In this document: positions 1 through 6,378 of the stretch, in pieces | How positions within the stretch are numbered: the stretch's first letter is position 1 | How the letters are laid out: each line of letters opens with the position of its first letter | Assembly: GCA_025464695.1 (NCBI GenBank) | Contig: JAODNQ010000219.1 | Coordinates: 1-11,278 of the forward strand | Reading direction: 5' to 3' | From: Frankiales bacterium | GTDB taxonomy: Bacteria > Actinomycetota > Actinomycetes > Mycobacteriales > SCTD01 | DNA: 11,278 nucleotides | Program-made: the position numbers and the translations under genes | Notes under the pieces: model-generated | Databases searched by the model: none | What the model saw: the letters and a program-made list of their open reading frames with translations, nothing else | Told to the model about the DNA's origin: nothing

Positions 1-1
1 G

Positions 2-643
2 CCGCTCATCAAGGAGCCCGGTGCCGCGGGGATGTCCGACATCAGCCGCCGGCACACCCTGGTGGAGGGCGCCGGCGGGATGCTCACCATCACCGGTGGC
101 AAGCTCACCACGTACCGGCGGATGGCCAAGGACGTCGTCGACCGCGTGGTCGCCCGTGACGGCCGCCGCGCCCCGTGCTGCACCGACCGGCTCCCGCTGA
201 CCGGCACCCGTCCGCTGCCCGCACTGCTCGCGGAGGTCACGTCTGCCGCGGCCGGGCTGGGCCTGCCCGACGACGTCGCCGCGTCGCTGGTGCGGCAGGT
301 GGGCGAGCGCGCGCACGACGTCCTGGCGCTGGTCGCGGCCGACCCGGCTCTCGGTGCCCGGCTGACGCCGCACGCCCCGCACGTGCTCGCCGAGGTGGTG
401 CACGCCGCCCGCGCGGAGGGCGCCTGCACGCTCGACGACGTCTTCGCCCGCCGCACGCGCCTGTCGCTGCGCGAGAAGGACGCGGGCCTGTCCGCCGCTC
501 CGGTGGCGGCGTCCCTGCTGGCGGCCGAGACCGGCCGCGACCAGGCCTGGGCCACCGCGCAGGTCGCGGCCTACGCCGAGGCCGTGCGGCGCGAGCGGGG
601 CGTGCTGGGGCTCGCCCCGTCACCGCTCGCCGCGGCGGGCTGA
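2..643 (+). CDS. glpD: Glycerol-3-phosphate dehydrogenase, C-terminal part (5' end outside window)
   Basis: The frame is open from the window edge, giving the last 213 residues of an FAD-dependent glycerol-3-phosphate dehydrogenase. This membrane-associated flavoenzyme oxidises sn-glycerol-3-phosphate to dihydroxyacetone phosphate and passes electrons to the quinone pool. The visible family signatures are SDISRRH near residues 12-18 of the fragment and ITGGKLTTYRRMA, the end of the FAD-binding fold, at about 31-43. The alpha-helical C-terminal cap domain follows, with the typical LDDVFARRTRL stretch. The N-terminal GxGxxG FAD site lies outside the window. The gene ends with TGA at 641-643 and converges on helY with only 11 bases between the stop codons; no strong terminator hairpin is visible there. 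The ATG at 32 is internal. The family call is firm; the missing half cannot be assessed. Confidence 0.93.
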   Translation, partial: PLIKEPGAAGMSDISRRHTLVEGAGGMLTITGGKLTTYRRMAKDVVDRVVARDGRRAPCCTDRLPLTGTRPLPALLAEVTSAAAGLGLPDDVAASLVRQVGERAHDVLALVAADPALGARLTPHAPHVLAEVVHAARAEGACTLDDVFARRTRLSLREKDAGLSAAPVAASLLAAETGRDQAWATAQVAAYAEAVRRERGVLGLAPSPLAAAG

Positions 644-654
644 GCGCGCCGGCC

Positions 655-3387
655 TCAGACCACCGAGCTGTAGGCGACGACCCCGCGCCGCACCGCTTCG
701 ACGGCCTCCCGGCAGGTCTTGCGCAGCGCGGGCCGCTCGGTCGCGGCGACGTCGGCCACCTGTCCGAGCAGGTCGACGAGCTGCTTGCACCAGCGGACGA
801 AGTCGCCCGCGGTCAGCTCCCCGCCGTCGCCGCCGTCGTCGAGCACGTGCTCGAGCCGGGCGCCGGAGGCCCAGCGCCAGGCGGCCCAGGCGAAGCCCGG
901 GTCGGGCTCGCGCAGGAAGTCGAGCCCTGCCGCGCTCTCGGCGTCGGCCAGCTCGCGCCAGATCCGGTCGAGCTCCTCCACCGCCGCCTGCACGGCCCCG
1001 CCCGGCACCCGCGGGGAGGCGTCGTCGGCGCGGCGCGCCTCGTAGACCAGGGTGCTCACGACGGCGGCCAGCTCGGCGGCCGACAGGGCGTCCCAGGCGC
1101 CGCTGCGGACCGCCTCGACCACCAGCAGGTCGACCTCGCTGTAGACCCGGGCGAGCGACCGCCCGGCGTCGGTGACCTCGTCGCCGGAGAGGTAGCCGAG
1201 GGTGTCGAGCAGGGCGCAGACCTTGTCGAAGGTGCGGGCGATCGAGCTGGTCTTGCCGGTGACCTTGCGCTCCAGCAGGTCGGTGTCGGCGCGCAGCCTG
1301 GTCCACCGCTCGCCCCACCGCAGGGGGGTCTCGCGGTCGTCGCAGCCGTGCACCGGGTGCCGCCGCAGCGCCGCCCGCAGGGACAGCAGCTTCTCGTCGT
1401 CGATCGCGGAGGACCGGCGCTTCTCGGGCCGGCCGGGGCCGCCGATGCCGAGCGCGCGGATCGAGGAGGCGAGGTCGCGCCGCGCCTGGGGGCTGCGCAC
1501 GTTGACGTCGCGGGGCAGCCGGACCTTCCCGACCGGCTCGACCGGCCCGGGGAAGTCGGCGCTCGACAGCCGGCCGCTCCACCGGTCCTCGGTCACGACC
1601 AGCGGGTGCGACTCCCCCGCACCGACGCCGGGGTCGACGACGACGGCCAGGCCGCTGCGCCGACCCGTCGGCACCCGAACGACGTCGCCGGGCTTGAGCC
1701 GCTCCAGCGACTCCGCGGCGGCCGCCCGGCGCTGGGACGCGCCCTGGCGGGAGAGCTCGCTCTCGCGGTCCTTGACGGCCTTGCGCAGCCGGGCGTAGTC
1801 GGTGGCGTCGCCCAGGTGGCAGGTCATCGCCTCGCGGTAGCCCTCGAGCGCCTCGAGGTTGCGGGTGACCTGCCGGGCCAGCCCCACGACGCTCTTGTCG
1901 GCCTGGAACTGCGCGAACGAGCTCTCGAGCAGCGCCCGCGCCGACTCCCGCCCGACCGCCCCGACGAGGTTGACGGCCATGTTGTAGCTGGGCCGGAAGC
2001 TGCTGCGGAGCGGGTAGGTGCGGGTGCTGGCGAGGCCGGCCAGCTGGCGGGGGTCGAAGCCGGGTTGCCAGAGCACGACGGCGTGGCCCTCGACGTCGAT
2101 GCCGCGGCGCCCGGCCCGGCCCGTGAGCTGGGTGTACTCCCCCGGTTGCACGTCGGCGTGGGTCTCGCCGTTCCACTTGACCAGCTTCTCGAGCACCACG
2201 CTGCGGGCCGGCATGTTGATGCCCAGCGCGAGCGTCTCGGTGGCGAACACGGCCTTCACCAGGCCCATGGTGAACAGCTCCTCGACGACCTCCTTGAAGG
2301 TCGGGAGCATGCCGGCGTGGTGGGCCGCGACACCGCGCTCGAGGGCGTCCAGCCACTCCCAGTAGCCGAGCACCCGGAGGTCCTCGTCGGGCAGCTCCTT
2401 GGTGCGCTCCTCGACGTGGAGCCGGACCCGCTCGCGCTCCTCGGAGCTGTTGAGCCGCAGGCCCGCCTGCACGCACTGCTGCACGGCCGCGGCGCACCCG
2501 GCCCGGCTGAAGATGAACGTGATCGTGGGCAGCAGCCCCTCGCGCCCGAGCCGCTCGACGACGTCGGCGCGGCTCGGCACCGAGCGGCGCGGCGGGCGGC
2601 CGCGGTGGTCCTTGGGGCTGACCCGGGACTCCTCGCGGAACAGCCGCTCGAGGTCGCGGTTCACCTTGCCCTCGCCGCCGGGCTCGAACAGGTCGTAGAG
2701 CCTCGTCCCGACCATCACGTGCTGGGTCAGCGGCACCGGGCGGTGCTCCTCGACCACGACCTCGGTGTCGCCGCGCACGGTCACCAGCCAGTCCGCGAAC
2801 TCCTCCGCGTTGCTGACCGTGGCCGACAGGCTGACCAGGGTGACGTCGTCGGGGAGGTGGATGATCACCTCTTCCCAGACGCCGCCGCGGGCACGGTCGG
2901 CGAGGTAGTGGACCTCGTCCATGACCACGTGCGACAGGCCGCGCAGGGCGTCGCTCCCGGCGTAGAGCATGTTGCGCAGGACCTCGGTGGTCATGACCAC
3001 GACGGGGGCGTCCCCGTTGACGCTGTTGTCGCCGGTCAGCAGACCCACGTTGTCGGCGCCGTAGCGCTCCACGAGGTCCTTGTGCTTCTGGTTCGACAGC
3101 GCCTTGATCGGCGTCGTGTAGAAGCACTTGCGGCCCTCGCGCAGCGCGAGGTGGACGGCGAACTCGCCGACGACCGTCTTGCCGGCCCCGGTGGGCGCCG
3201 CGACGAGCACGCCGCGCCCGTCCTCGAGGGCCTTGCAGGCCGTGCGCTGGAAGGCGTCCAGGCCGAACGGGTACGCCGACTCGAACTCGGTCAGCGCGGC
3301 GCCGCCCTGACCCCGGCGGAAGGCCGCGTACCGCTCCGCCGGGCTGAGCGCGGAGTCGAGTGCCGCGCTGTCTGGGATGGCCACCAC
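655..3387 (-). CDS. helY: Ski2/Mtr4-like DEAD/DEVH-box RNA helicase HelY
   Basis: This is a superfamily 2 ATP-dependent helicase of 910 residues, close to the length of mycobacterial HelY (about 906) and related to the eukaryotic exosome helicases Ski2 and Mtr4. It is expected to unwind structured RNA for processing or decay in the cytoplasm. Motifs in order: Walker A APTGAGKT at 64-71, TPIKALSNQ at 92-100, LTGD at 117-120, the DEVH box at 157-160, SAT at 188-190, an HHAGM segment at 356-360, TLALGINMPARSV near 385-397, and motif VI QLTGRAGRRG at 420-429. The C-terminal third fits the DSHCT region. All catalytic motifs are intact. It follows tatC by 29 bp, as in M. tuberculosis. There are two consecutive GTG codons, at 3387 and 3384. 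A TAGCGT hexamer lies exactly six bases before the second, so the true start may be 3384 on a leaderless mRNA. The function in bacteria is inferred from the family. Confidence 0.94.
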   Translation of the reverse strand: MVAIPDSAALDSALSPAERYAAFRRGQGGAALTEFESAYPFGLDAFQRTACKALEDGRGVLVAAPTGAGKTVVGEFAVHLALREGRKCFYTTPIKALSNQKHKDLVERYGADNVGLLTGDNSVNGDAPVVVMTTEVLRNMLYAGSDALRGLSHVVMDEVHYLADRARGGVWEEVIIHLPDDVTLVSLSATVSNAEEFADWLVTVRGDTEVVVEEHRPVPLTQHVMVGTRLYDLFEPGGEGKVNRDLERLFREESRVSPKDHRGRPPRRSVPSRADVVERLGREGLLPTITFIFSRAGCAAAVQQCVQAGLRLNSSEERERVRLHVEERTKELPDEDLRVLGYWEWLDALERGVAAHHAGMLPTFKEVVEELFTMGLVKAVFATETLALGINMPARSVVLEKLVKWNGETHADVQPGEYTQLTGRAGRRGIDVEGHAVVLWQPGFDPRQLAGLASTRTYPLRSSFRPSYNMAVNLVGAVGRESARALLESSFAQFQADKSVVGLARQVTRNLEALEGYREAMTCHLGDATDYARLRKAVKDRESELSRQGASQRRAAAAESLERLKPGDVVRVPTGRRSGLAVVVDPGVGAGESHPLVVTEDRWSGRLSSADFPGPVEPVGKVRLPRDVNVRSPQARRDLASSIRALGIGGPGRPEKRRSSAIDDEKLLSLRAALRRHPVHGCDDRETPLRWGERWTRLRADTDLLERKVTGKTSSIARTFDKVCALLDTLGYLSGDEVTDAGRSLARVYSEVDLLVVEAVRSGAWDALSAAELAAVVSTLVYEARRADDASPRVPGGAVQAAVEELDRIWRELADAESAAGLDFLREPDPGFAWAAWRWASGARLEHVLDDGGDGGELTAGDFVRWCKQLVDLLGQVADVAATERPALRKTCREAVEAVRRGVVAYSSVV

Positions 3388-3390
3388 GTC

Positions 3391-3396
3391 ACGCTA
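3391..3396 (-). promoter_or_regulatory. Candidate -10 element of helY (leaderless)
   Basis: TAGCGT on the minus strand fits the actinobacterial -10 consensus TANNNT. It ends six bases before the GTG at 3384, which would put the transcription start on that codon. No Shine-Dalgarno sequence precedes either GTG. No convincing -35 hexamer is seen. If it is active, helY can be transcribed separately from tatAC. Confidence 0.45.
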
Positions 3397-3416
3397 CGTG
3401 CCCCGCTGCGGCCCGC

Positions 3417-4262
3417 TCAGTCGGCGGACAGGTCCAGGCGGGACGGCGTGTCGTCGTCGAGGCGCTCGTGCTCGGGGTCGCCCTGGGACCGGCGCTTCGC
3501 CCGCTCGCGCAGCCGCGCCGCGAGGATGCAGCCCTCGTACATCAGGCACAGCGGGACGGCCATGAAGCAGAACGTGAACGGGTCCTGGGACGGCGTGATG
3601 ACGGCCGCGACCGCGAAGATCGCGACGACCGTGCCCCGGCGGGCGCCCCGCATGCGCTCGCTGCTCAGCACCCCGACGACGTGCAGGAACATGACGACGA
3701 CGGGGAACTCGAAGGCGAAGCCGAACGCGAGGATGCAGAGCGTGACGAACGAGAGGTAGTCCTGGACGGTGACCAGGGTGGTGATGCCCTCGCCGCCCAC
3801 CGACAGCAGGAACTCCAGGCCGCGGTCGATGGTCAGGTACGCGAAGCTCGCGCCGACGGCGAACAGCGTGAGGGACGCGACCAGGAACCCGGCGGCGTAC
3901 CGGCGCTCCTTGCGGTGCAGCGCGGGGGTGATGAAGGCGCCGAGCTGGTACAGCCAGACGGGCGAGGCCACGACGATCCCGCCGAGGAACGCGACCCGCA
4001 GCCGCACCTTGAACTGCTCGAAGATGCCGATCGCCACGAGCTTGCAGCCCTGGTCGGGGTTCGTGTCGCAGAACGGCTGCTTGAGCAGGTCGTAGACCGG
4101 CTCCCAGAACACGAACACCACGACCACGCAGACCGTGATCGCCAGCAGGCTCTTGCCGAGGCGCGCCCGGAGCTCGTACAGGTGCTCGACCAGGCTCATG
4201 CGCCCGTCGGCGGGGGCCTGCGTGCGGTCCGCCTGCCGCGCGGCGCGGGACGGGCGGGCCAC
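3417..4262 (-). CDS. tatC: Twin-arginine translocase subunit TatC
   Basis: TatC is the polytopic membrane receptor that binds twin-arginine signal peptides and, with TatA, exports folded proteins. The 281 residues have a charged N-terminal tail followed by MSLVEHLYELRARL at 22-35. The Glu at 30 sits in the HLxELR motif that contacts the signal peptide in E. coli TatC. Six hydrophobic segments are visible, at about 36-55, 88-110, 122-145, 170-193, 208-224 and 229-246. The conserved PVWLYQLGAFITPAL stretch is at 101-115, and a buried Glu (FAFEFP, residue 185) matches the conserved TM glutamate. The last 30 residues are charged and cytoplasmic. The chosen GTG at 4262 directly abuts the tatA stop codon (no gap), which suggests translational coupling. 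An ATG at 4200 is an alternative start that would remove 21 non-conserved residues. Neither start has a good ribosome binding site. Confidence 0.95.
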   Translation of the reverse strand: MARPSRAARQADRTQAPADGRMSLVEHLYELRARLGKSLLAITVCVVVVFVFWEPVYDLLKQPFCDTNPDQGCKLVAIGIFEQFKVRLRVAFLGGIVVASPVWLYQLGAFITPALHRKERRYAAGFLVASLTLFAVGASFAYLTIDRGLEFLLSVGGEGITTLVTVQDYLSFVTLCILAFGFAFEFPVVVMFLHVVGVLSSERMRGARRGTVVAIFAVAAVITPSQDPFTFCFMAVPLCLMYEGCILAARLRERAKRRSQGDPEHERLDDDTPSRLDLSAD

Positions 4263-4562
4263 CTACAGGCGGTCGGTCGGGCCGGGCTGCCCCTCCAGGG
4301 GCTGCCCGCTCAGCGGCTGCCCGGTGACGGGGTCGAAGCGGGCGACCGGCTGCCCGGTCACCGGGTCGAAGCGCGCCGCGGGCAGCTCGACGGCCTTGAC
4401 CGTCGTCGGTCCGTCGTCGTCGTGCAGGCCCTTGGTCTCGGCCTTGAGTATGCGGGCGCTCCGGCCGAGCGCACGGGCGGCGTCGGGGAGCCGCTTGGCG
4501 CCGAACAGCACCATGATGACGACCGCGATGATGATGATCTCGGTGGTGCCGAGTCCTGCCAC
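4263..4562 (-). CDS. tatA: Twin-arginine translocase pore subunit TatA
   Basis: This 99-residue protein has the TatA plan: a short N-terminus, one transmembrane helix (about 7-20, rich in Ile and Val), the FG hinge at 20-21, an amphipathic helix ([20 protein letters not shown], 23-42), then a polar cytoplasmic tail. TatA oligomerises to form the Tat translocation path with TatC, encoded immediately downstream. The chain is too short, with too brief a charged helix, to favour TatB. The start is GTG at 4562, supported by a strong GGAGGAGG ribosome binding site. The tail is unusual: residues 63-73 and 74-84 are near-identical 11-residue repeats ([11 protein letters not shown] / [11 protein letters not shown]) followed by further GQP units. 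TatA tails are usually variable and dispensable, so the repeat is probably not needed for transport, but it is distinctive. Confidence 0.95.
   Translation of the reverse strand: MAGLGTTEIIIIAVVIMVLFGAKRLPDAARALGRSARILKAETKGLHDDDGPTTVKAVELPAARFDPVTGQPVARFDPVTGQPLSGQPLEGQPGPTDRL
4311..4376 (-). repeat. Tandem 33-bp coding repeat in the tatA tail
   Basis: Two adjacent 33-base units on the minus strand (4376-4344 and 4343-4311) encode [11 protein letters not shown] and [11 protein letters not shown]. The unit length is a multiple of three, so copy number can change without a frameshift. Two degenerate GQP units ([10 protein letters not shown]) follow at residues 85-94. Confidence 0.85.
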
Positions 4563-4568
4563 GAGAGG

Positions 4569-4577
4569 TCCTCCTCC
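4569..4577 (-). promoter_or_regulatory. Strong ribosome binding site of tatA
   Basis: GGAGGAGGA on the minus strand, ending about six bases before the GTG at 4562. It is an almost full match to the anti-Shine-Dalgarno sequence and decides the tatA start. It stands out because several neighbouring genes lack any such site. Confidence 0.8.
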
Positions 4578-4607
4578 GGCGCCGACCCGTCCGGGTGCGC
4601 GACCTCG

Positions 4608-4856
4608 TCAGCGTACGCGGAGGGAGCCGCTCCGGCCGACCTGCGCGTGACGGCCGGGCGTCGGGGAGGCGTCGGGCCGGGGCTGGGGGCCGGCCTGCAG
4701 CTCCGCCAGCCGGGCGGTGACCTCGCCGATCGTCGTCCCGGCCGCACCGACGTCCTTGCCCAGGCCCTTCACGGACCGCCACAGGGTCAGCCCGGTCAGC
4801 AGCAGGCAGACGAGGGCGATCACGACCATGACGACGTCGACCACGATCCAGGGCAC
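4608..4856 (-). CDS. Small single-pass membrane protein of unknown function
   Basis: The 82-residue product starts with a hydrophobic helix (about residues 4-25, PWIVVDVVMVVIALVCLLLT and following). Next comes an amphipathic stretch (LWRSVKGLGKDVGAAGTTIGEVTARLAELQ, about 25-54) that looks like a short membrane-proximal helix, then a Pro/Arg-rich tail. The layout recalls DUF948-type proteins and superficially TatA, but there is no FG hinge and the family could not be named. The gene sits between the zinc-ribbon gene (37-bp gap) and tatA (45-bp gap) on the same strand. The start is GTG at 4856, with no ribosome binding site but a TAGGCT hexamer seven bases upstream, consistent with leaderless expression. 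It could be an accessory envelope protein; a role in Tat export is only a guess from position. Confidence 0.72.
   Translation of the reverse strand: MPWIVVDVVMVVIALVCLLLTGLTLWRSVKGLGKDVGAAGTTIGEVTARLAELQAGPQPRPDASPTPGRHAQVGRSGSLRVR
4610..4615 (-). promoter_or_regulatory. Weak candidate -10 for tatAC
   Basis: TACGCT on the minus strand fits TANNNT and lies at the very 3' end of the upstream small membrane gene. It would give a leader of roughly 40 bases containing the strong tatA ribosome binding site. No clear -35 is present, so co-transcription from upstream is equally possible. Confidence 0.25.
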
Positions 4857-4863
4857 GGCCCGG

Positions 4864-4869
4864 AGCCTA
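4864..4869 (-). promoter_or_regulatory. Candidate leaderless -10 of the small membrane protein gene
   Basis: TAGGCT on the minus strand, followed by seven bases and then the GTG at 4856. It matches TANNNT and the usual spacing from -10 to transcription start, so the mRNA would begin at or next to the start codon. No matching -35 hexamer is seen at 16-19 bp. Confidence 0.45.
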
Positions 4870-4893
4870 CGGGGAGGCGGGTGGGGCGCGCCG

Positions 4894-5229
4894 TCAGGAG
4901 GTGCGGGCGGGGGCGCCGGCCAGCTCGGCCAGCAGGTCGCTCGTGCCGAGGCGCAGGGCGAAGTCGAGGAGGTCGTCGTAGCTGAGCGCGGGGCCGGCGT
5001 GCGGCTCGAGCGCCTCGGCCGGCAGGTCCCACACCTGGGCGGGCACGCCGCCGCTGACGAGCAGGGAGACGACGTGGTCGTCGGCCGGCTTGCGGACCTC
5101 CTCGCTGCACGTGGGGCAGGAGAAGGCGTAGTACGACAGGGGCGCGTGGCTGCAGACCATGAGGGAGACGTCGGCGGGCGTGAGCTCGACCTCGCCGCAG
5201 GTGGGGCAGGACGCCTTGATCGTGGTCAT
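4894..5229 (-). CDS. Conserved small zinc-ribbon-like protein of unknown function
   Basis: The 111-residue cytoplasmic protein has two CPTC knuckles, Cys8/Cys11 and Cys38/Cys41, about 27 residues apart, which is a typical spacing for a four-cysteine zinc ribbon. Cys26 and His28 lie between them. The second half has no cysteine and includes LPAEALEPHAGPALSYDDLLDF at about 69-90, a predicted helix followed by an acidic helix; this looks like the conserved core of an actinobacterial hypothetical family, from memory and unverified. The ATG at 5229 is preceded by GAGAGGA about nine bases upstream. The gene lies between pafC and the small membrane gene, separated from pafC by 123 bp that hold two hairpins. 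No promoter hexamer is evident, so it may depend on read-through. DNA/RNA binding or a protein-protein adaptor are both possible; no function is claimed. Confidence 0.82.
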   Translation of the reverse strand: MTTIKASCPTCGEVELTPADVSLMVCSHAPLSYYAFSCPTCSEEVRKPADDHVVSLLVSGGVPAQVWDLPAEALEPHAGPALSYDDLLDFALRLGTSDLLAELAGAPARTS

Positions 5230-5257
5230 GGCGGTCGGTCCTCTCGGGAGCCAGCGC

Positions 5258-5277
5258 GTCCGCCGGGAGCGGCGGAC
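5258..5277. other. Perfect 7-bp inverted repeat with six-base loop
   Basis: GTCCGCC at 5258-5264 pairs perfectly with GGCGGAC at 5271-5277. It lies about 28 bases upstream of the zinc-ribbon gene start and downstream of the larger pafC-side hairpin. It may be the second half of a two-part terminator or a hairpin in the 5' leader of the zinc-ribbon mRNA. Confidence 0.55.
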
Positions 5278-5293
5278 ACCCCGACCTTCGGCA

Positions 5294-5334
5294 GCACCGG
5301 CGCCCGGCTTGACCGGCTCGGCCCGCGCCGGTGC
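5294..5334 (-). terminator. Likely terminator hairpin after pafBC
   Basis: GCACCGGCGC at 5294-5303 and GCGCCGGTGC at 5325-5334 form a perfect 10-bp inverted repeat around a 21-base loop, starting 18 bases past the pafC stop codon in the transcribed direction. There is no T-run, which is common for actinobacterial terminators. Its position suits the 3' end of the pafBC message. Confidence 0.6.
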
Positions 5335-5352
5335 GGCAACCCCTCGGAGTGA

Positions 5353-6378
5353 CTAGCCCGACAGGGAGGCGCCGTCGGCCGTCTGGCCCGGGACGACTGC
5401 GCCGTCCGCTCGGCCGGTCGTCGCGGTCCCCTCCGCGTCGTACGCCGCCAGCGCCGCGCGGGCGTCGTCGCGGACCTGCTCGGCGAGCTCGGCCGGCGCC
5501 AGCACCCGCCCCTGCGCGCCCAGCCGCAGCGCCAGGCTCCGGACCCAGGCGGTCGACGGCGTCCGCAGCCCGACGACGAGCTCGCCGTCCTCGCCCTGCT
5601 CCACGCTCTCGCACGGGTGGTAGTCGGCGACCCAGTGCGCGCCGGGGCGCAGCGCGAGGGTGACGAGCGTGTGGTCGGGAGACGGGCGGAACAGCCCCTC
5701 CGACAGGTCGCGCTGCTCCGCGGTGTCGGGCGGGGCCGACGGCGCGTCGAGCACCGACGCCCGCTCCACCCGGTCGAGCCGGAACAGCCGGACGCCCTCC
5801 GCCCGCCGGCACCAGGCCTCGAGGTAGCGGTGGCCCTCCACGAGCAGCAGCCGCATCGGGTCGACGTCGCGCTCGGTGGTCTCGTCGCGGGCGGCCGCGT
5901 GGTAGGTCAGGTGGAGCAGGCGGGACCGGTCGAGCGCGTCCTGCACGACGGGCAGCACCACCCCCTCGTCCGACTCCGCGAGCGCCACGGCGACCCGCTC
6001 GGCCGGGACGGCCGCCGCACCCGCGACCCCCTCCACCTTGGCGAGCACCCGGTCGACGGCGTCCCGCTCCTCCAGCCCGGGCGTCTCGGCGAGCGCGCGC
6101 AGGGCGACGACGAGGGCGAGCGCCTCGTCCACGGTGAGCCGCAGGGGCCGGGTGACGCCGGCCGGCTCGAACAGCGTGACGGTGTCGCCGGACAGCTCCA
6201 GGTCGATGAGGTCGCCGGGGCCGTGCCCGGGCAGGCCGCAGACCCACAGCAGGTCGAGGTCGGCGCGCAGCCGCTTCTCGCTGACGCCGAACACCGCGGC
6301 GACCTCGGCGACCTTCGCGCCGGGCCGGGCGAGCAGGTACGGCACCAGGGCGAGCAGCCGCGGCAGGTCCCCGCTCAC
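5353..6378 (-). CDS. pafC: WYL-domain transcriptional regulator PafC
   Basis: PafC pairs with PafB as a transcriptional activator of the LexA-independent DNA-damage response in mycobacteria. Despite the name it is not needed for pupylation. The 341-residue product has an N-terminal winged-helix region (about 5-60; KVAEVAAVFGVSEKRLRADL at 22-41 looks like the helix-turn-helix). A WYL-type domain follows at about 145-215, with GHRYLEAWC at 182-190 and FRLDRV at 199-204, then a C-terminal WCX-like extension to the end. The GTG start at 6378 overlaps the pafB stop in the four bases GTGA (6378-6375), which implies translational coupling and balanced heterodimer production. An open frame continues upstream through pafB in another register, but its Arg/Pro-rich sequence is non-coding. 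The order pafB-pafC matches M. tuberculosis. Confidence 0.92.
   Translation of the reverse strand: MSGDLPRLLALVPYLLARPGAKVAEVAAVFGVSEKRLRADLDLLWVCGLPGHGPGDLIDLELSGDTVTLFEPAGVTRPLRLTVDEALALVVALRALAETPGLEERDAVDRVLAKVEGVAGAAAVPAERVAVALAESDEGVVLPVVQDALDRSRLLHLTYHAAARDETTERDVDPMRLLLVEGHRYLEAWCRRAEGVRLFRLDRVERASVLDAPSAPPDTAEQRDLSEGLFRPSPDHTLVTLALRPGAHWVADYHPCESVEQGEDGELVVGLRTPSTAWVRSLALRLGAQGRVLAPAELAEQVRDDARAALAAYDAEGTATTGRADGAVVPGQTADGASLSG

Noticed and set aside
644..654. Terminator between glpD and helY
   Set aside because: The 11-bp gap and flanking stop codons give only a weak, imperfect palindrome.
620..3127. A second long minus-strand frame overlapping helY
   Set aside because: It is out of register with HelY, with Arg/Pro-rich translation and no motifs; a shadow frame.
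175..3759. A plus-strand open frame of almost 1,200 codons running through the helY region
   Set aside because: It is antisense to helY, which has every helicase motif. The plus-strand translation is low-complexity Arg/Ala/Gly/Pro with no domain, as expected from stop-codon scarcity in very GC-rich DNA.
3360..4985. Long plus-strand frame across tatC-tatA
   Set aside because: Antisense to well-recognised Tat genes; composition biased and without recognisable domains.
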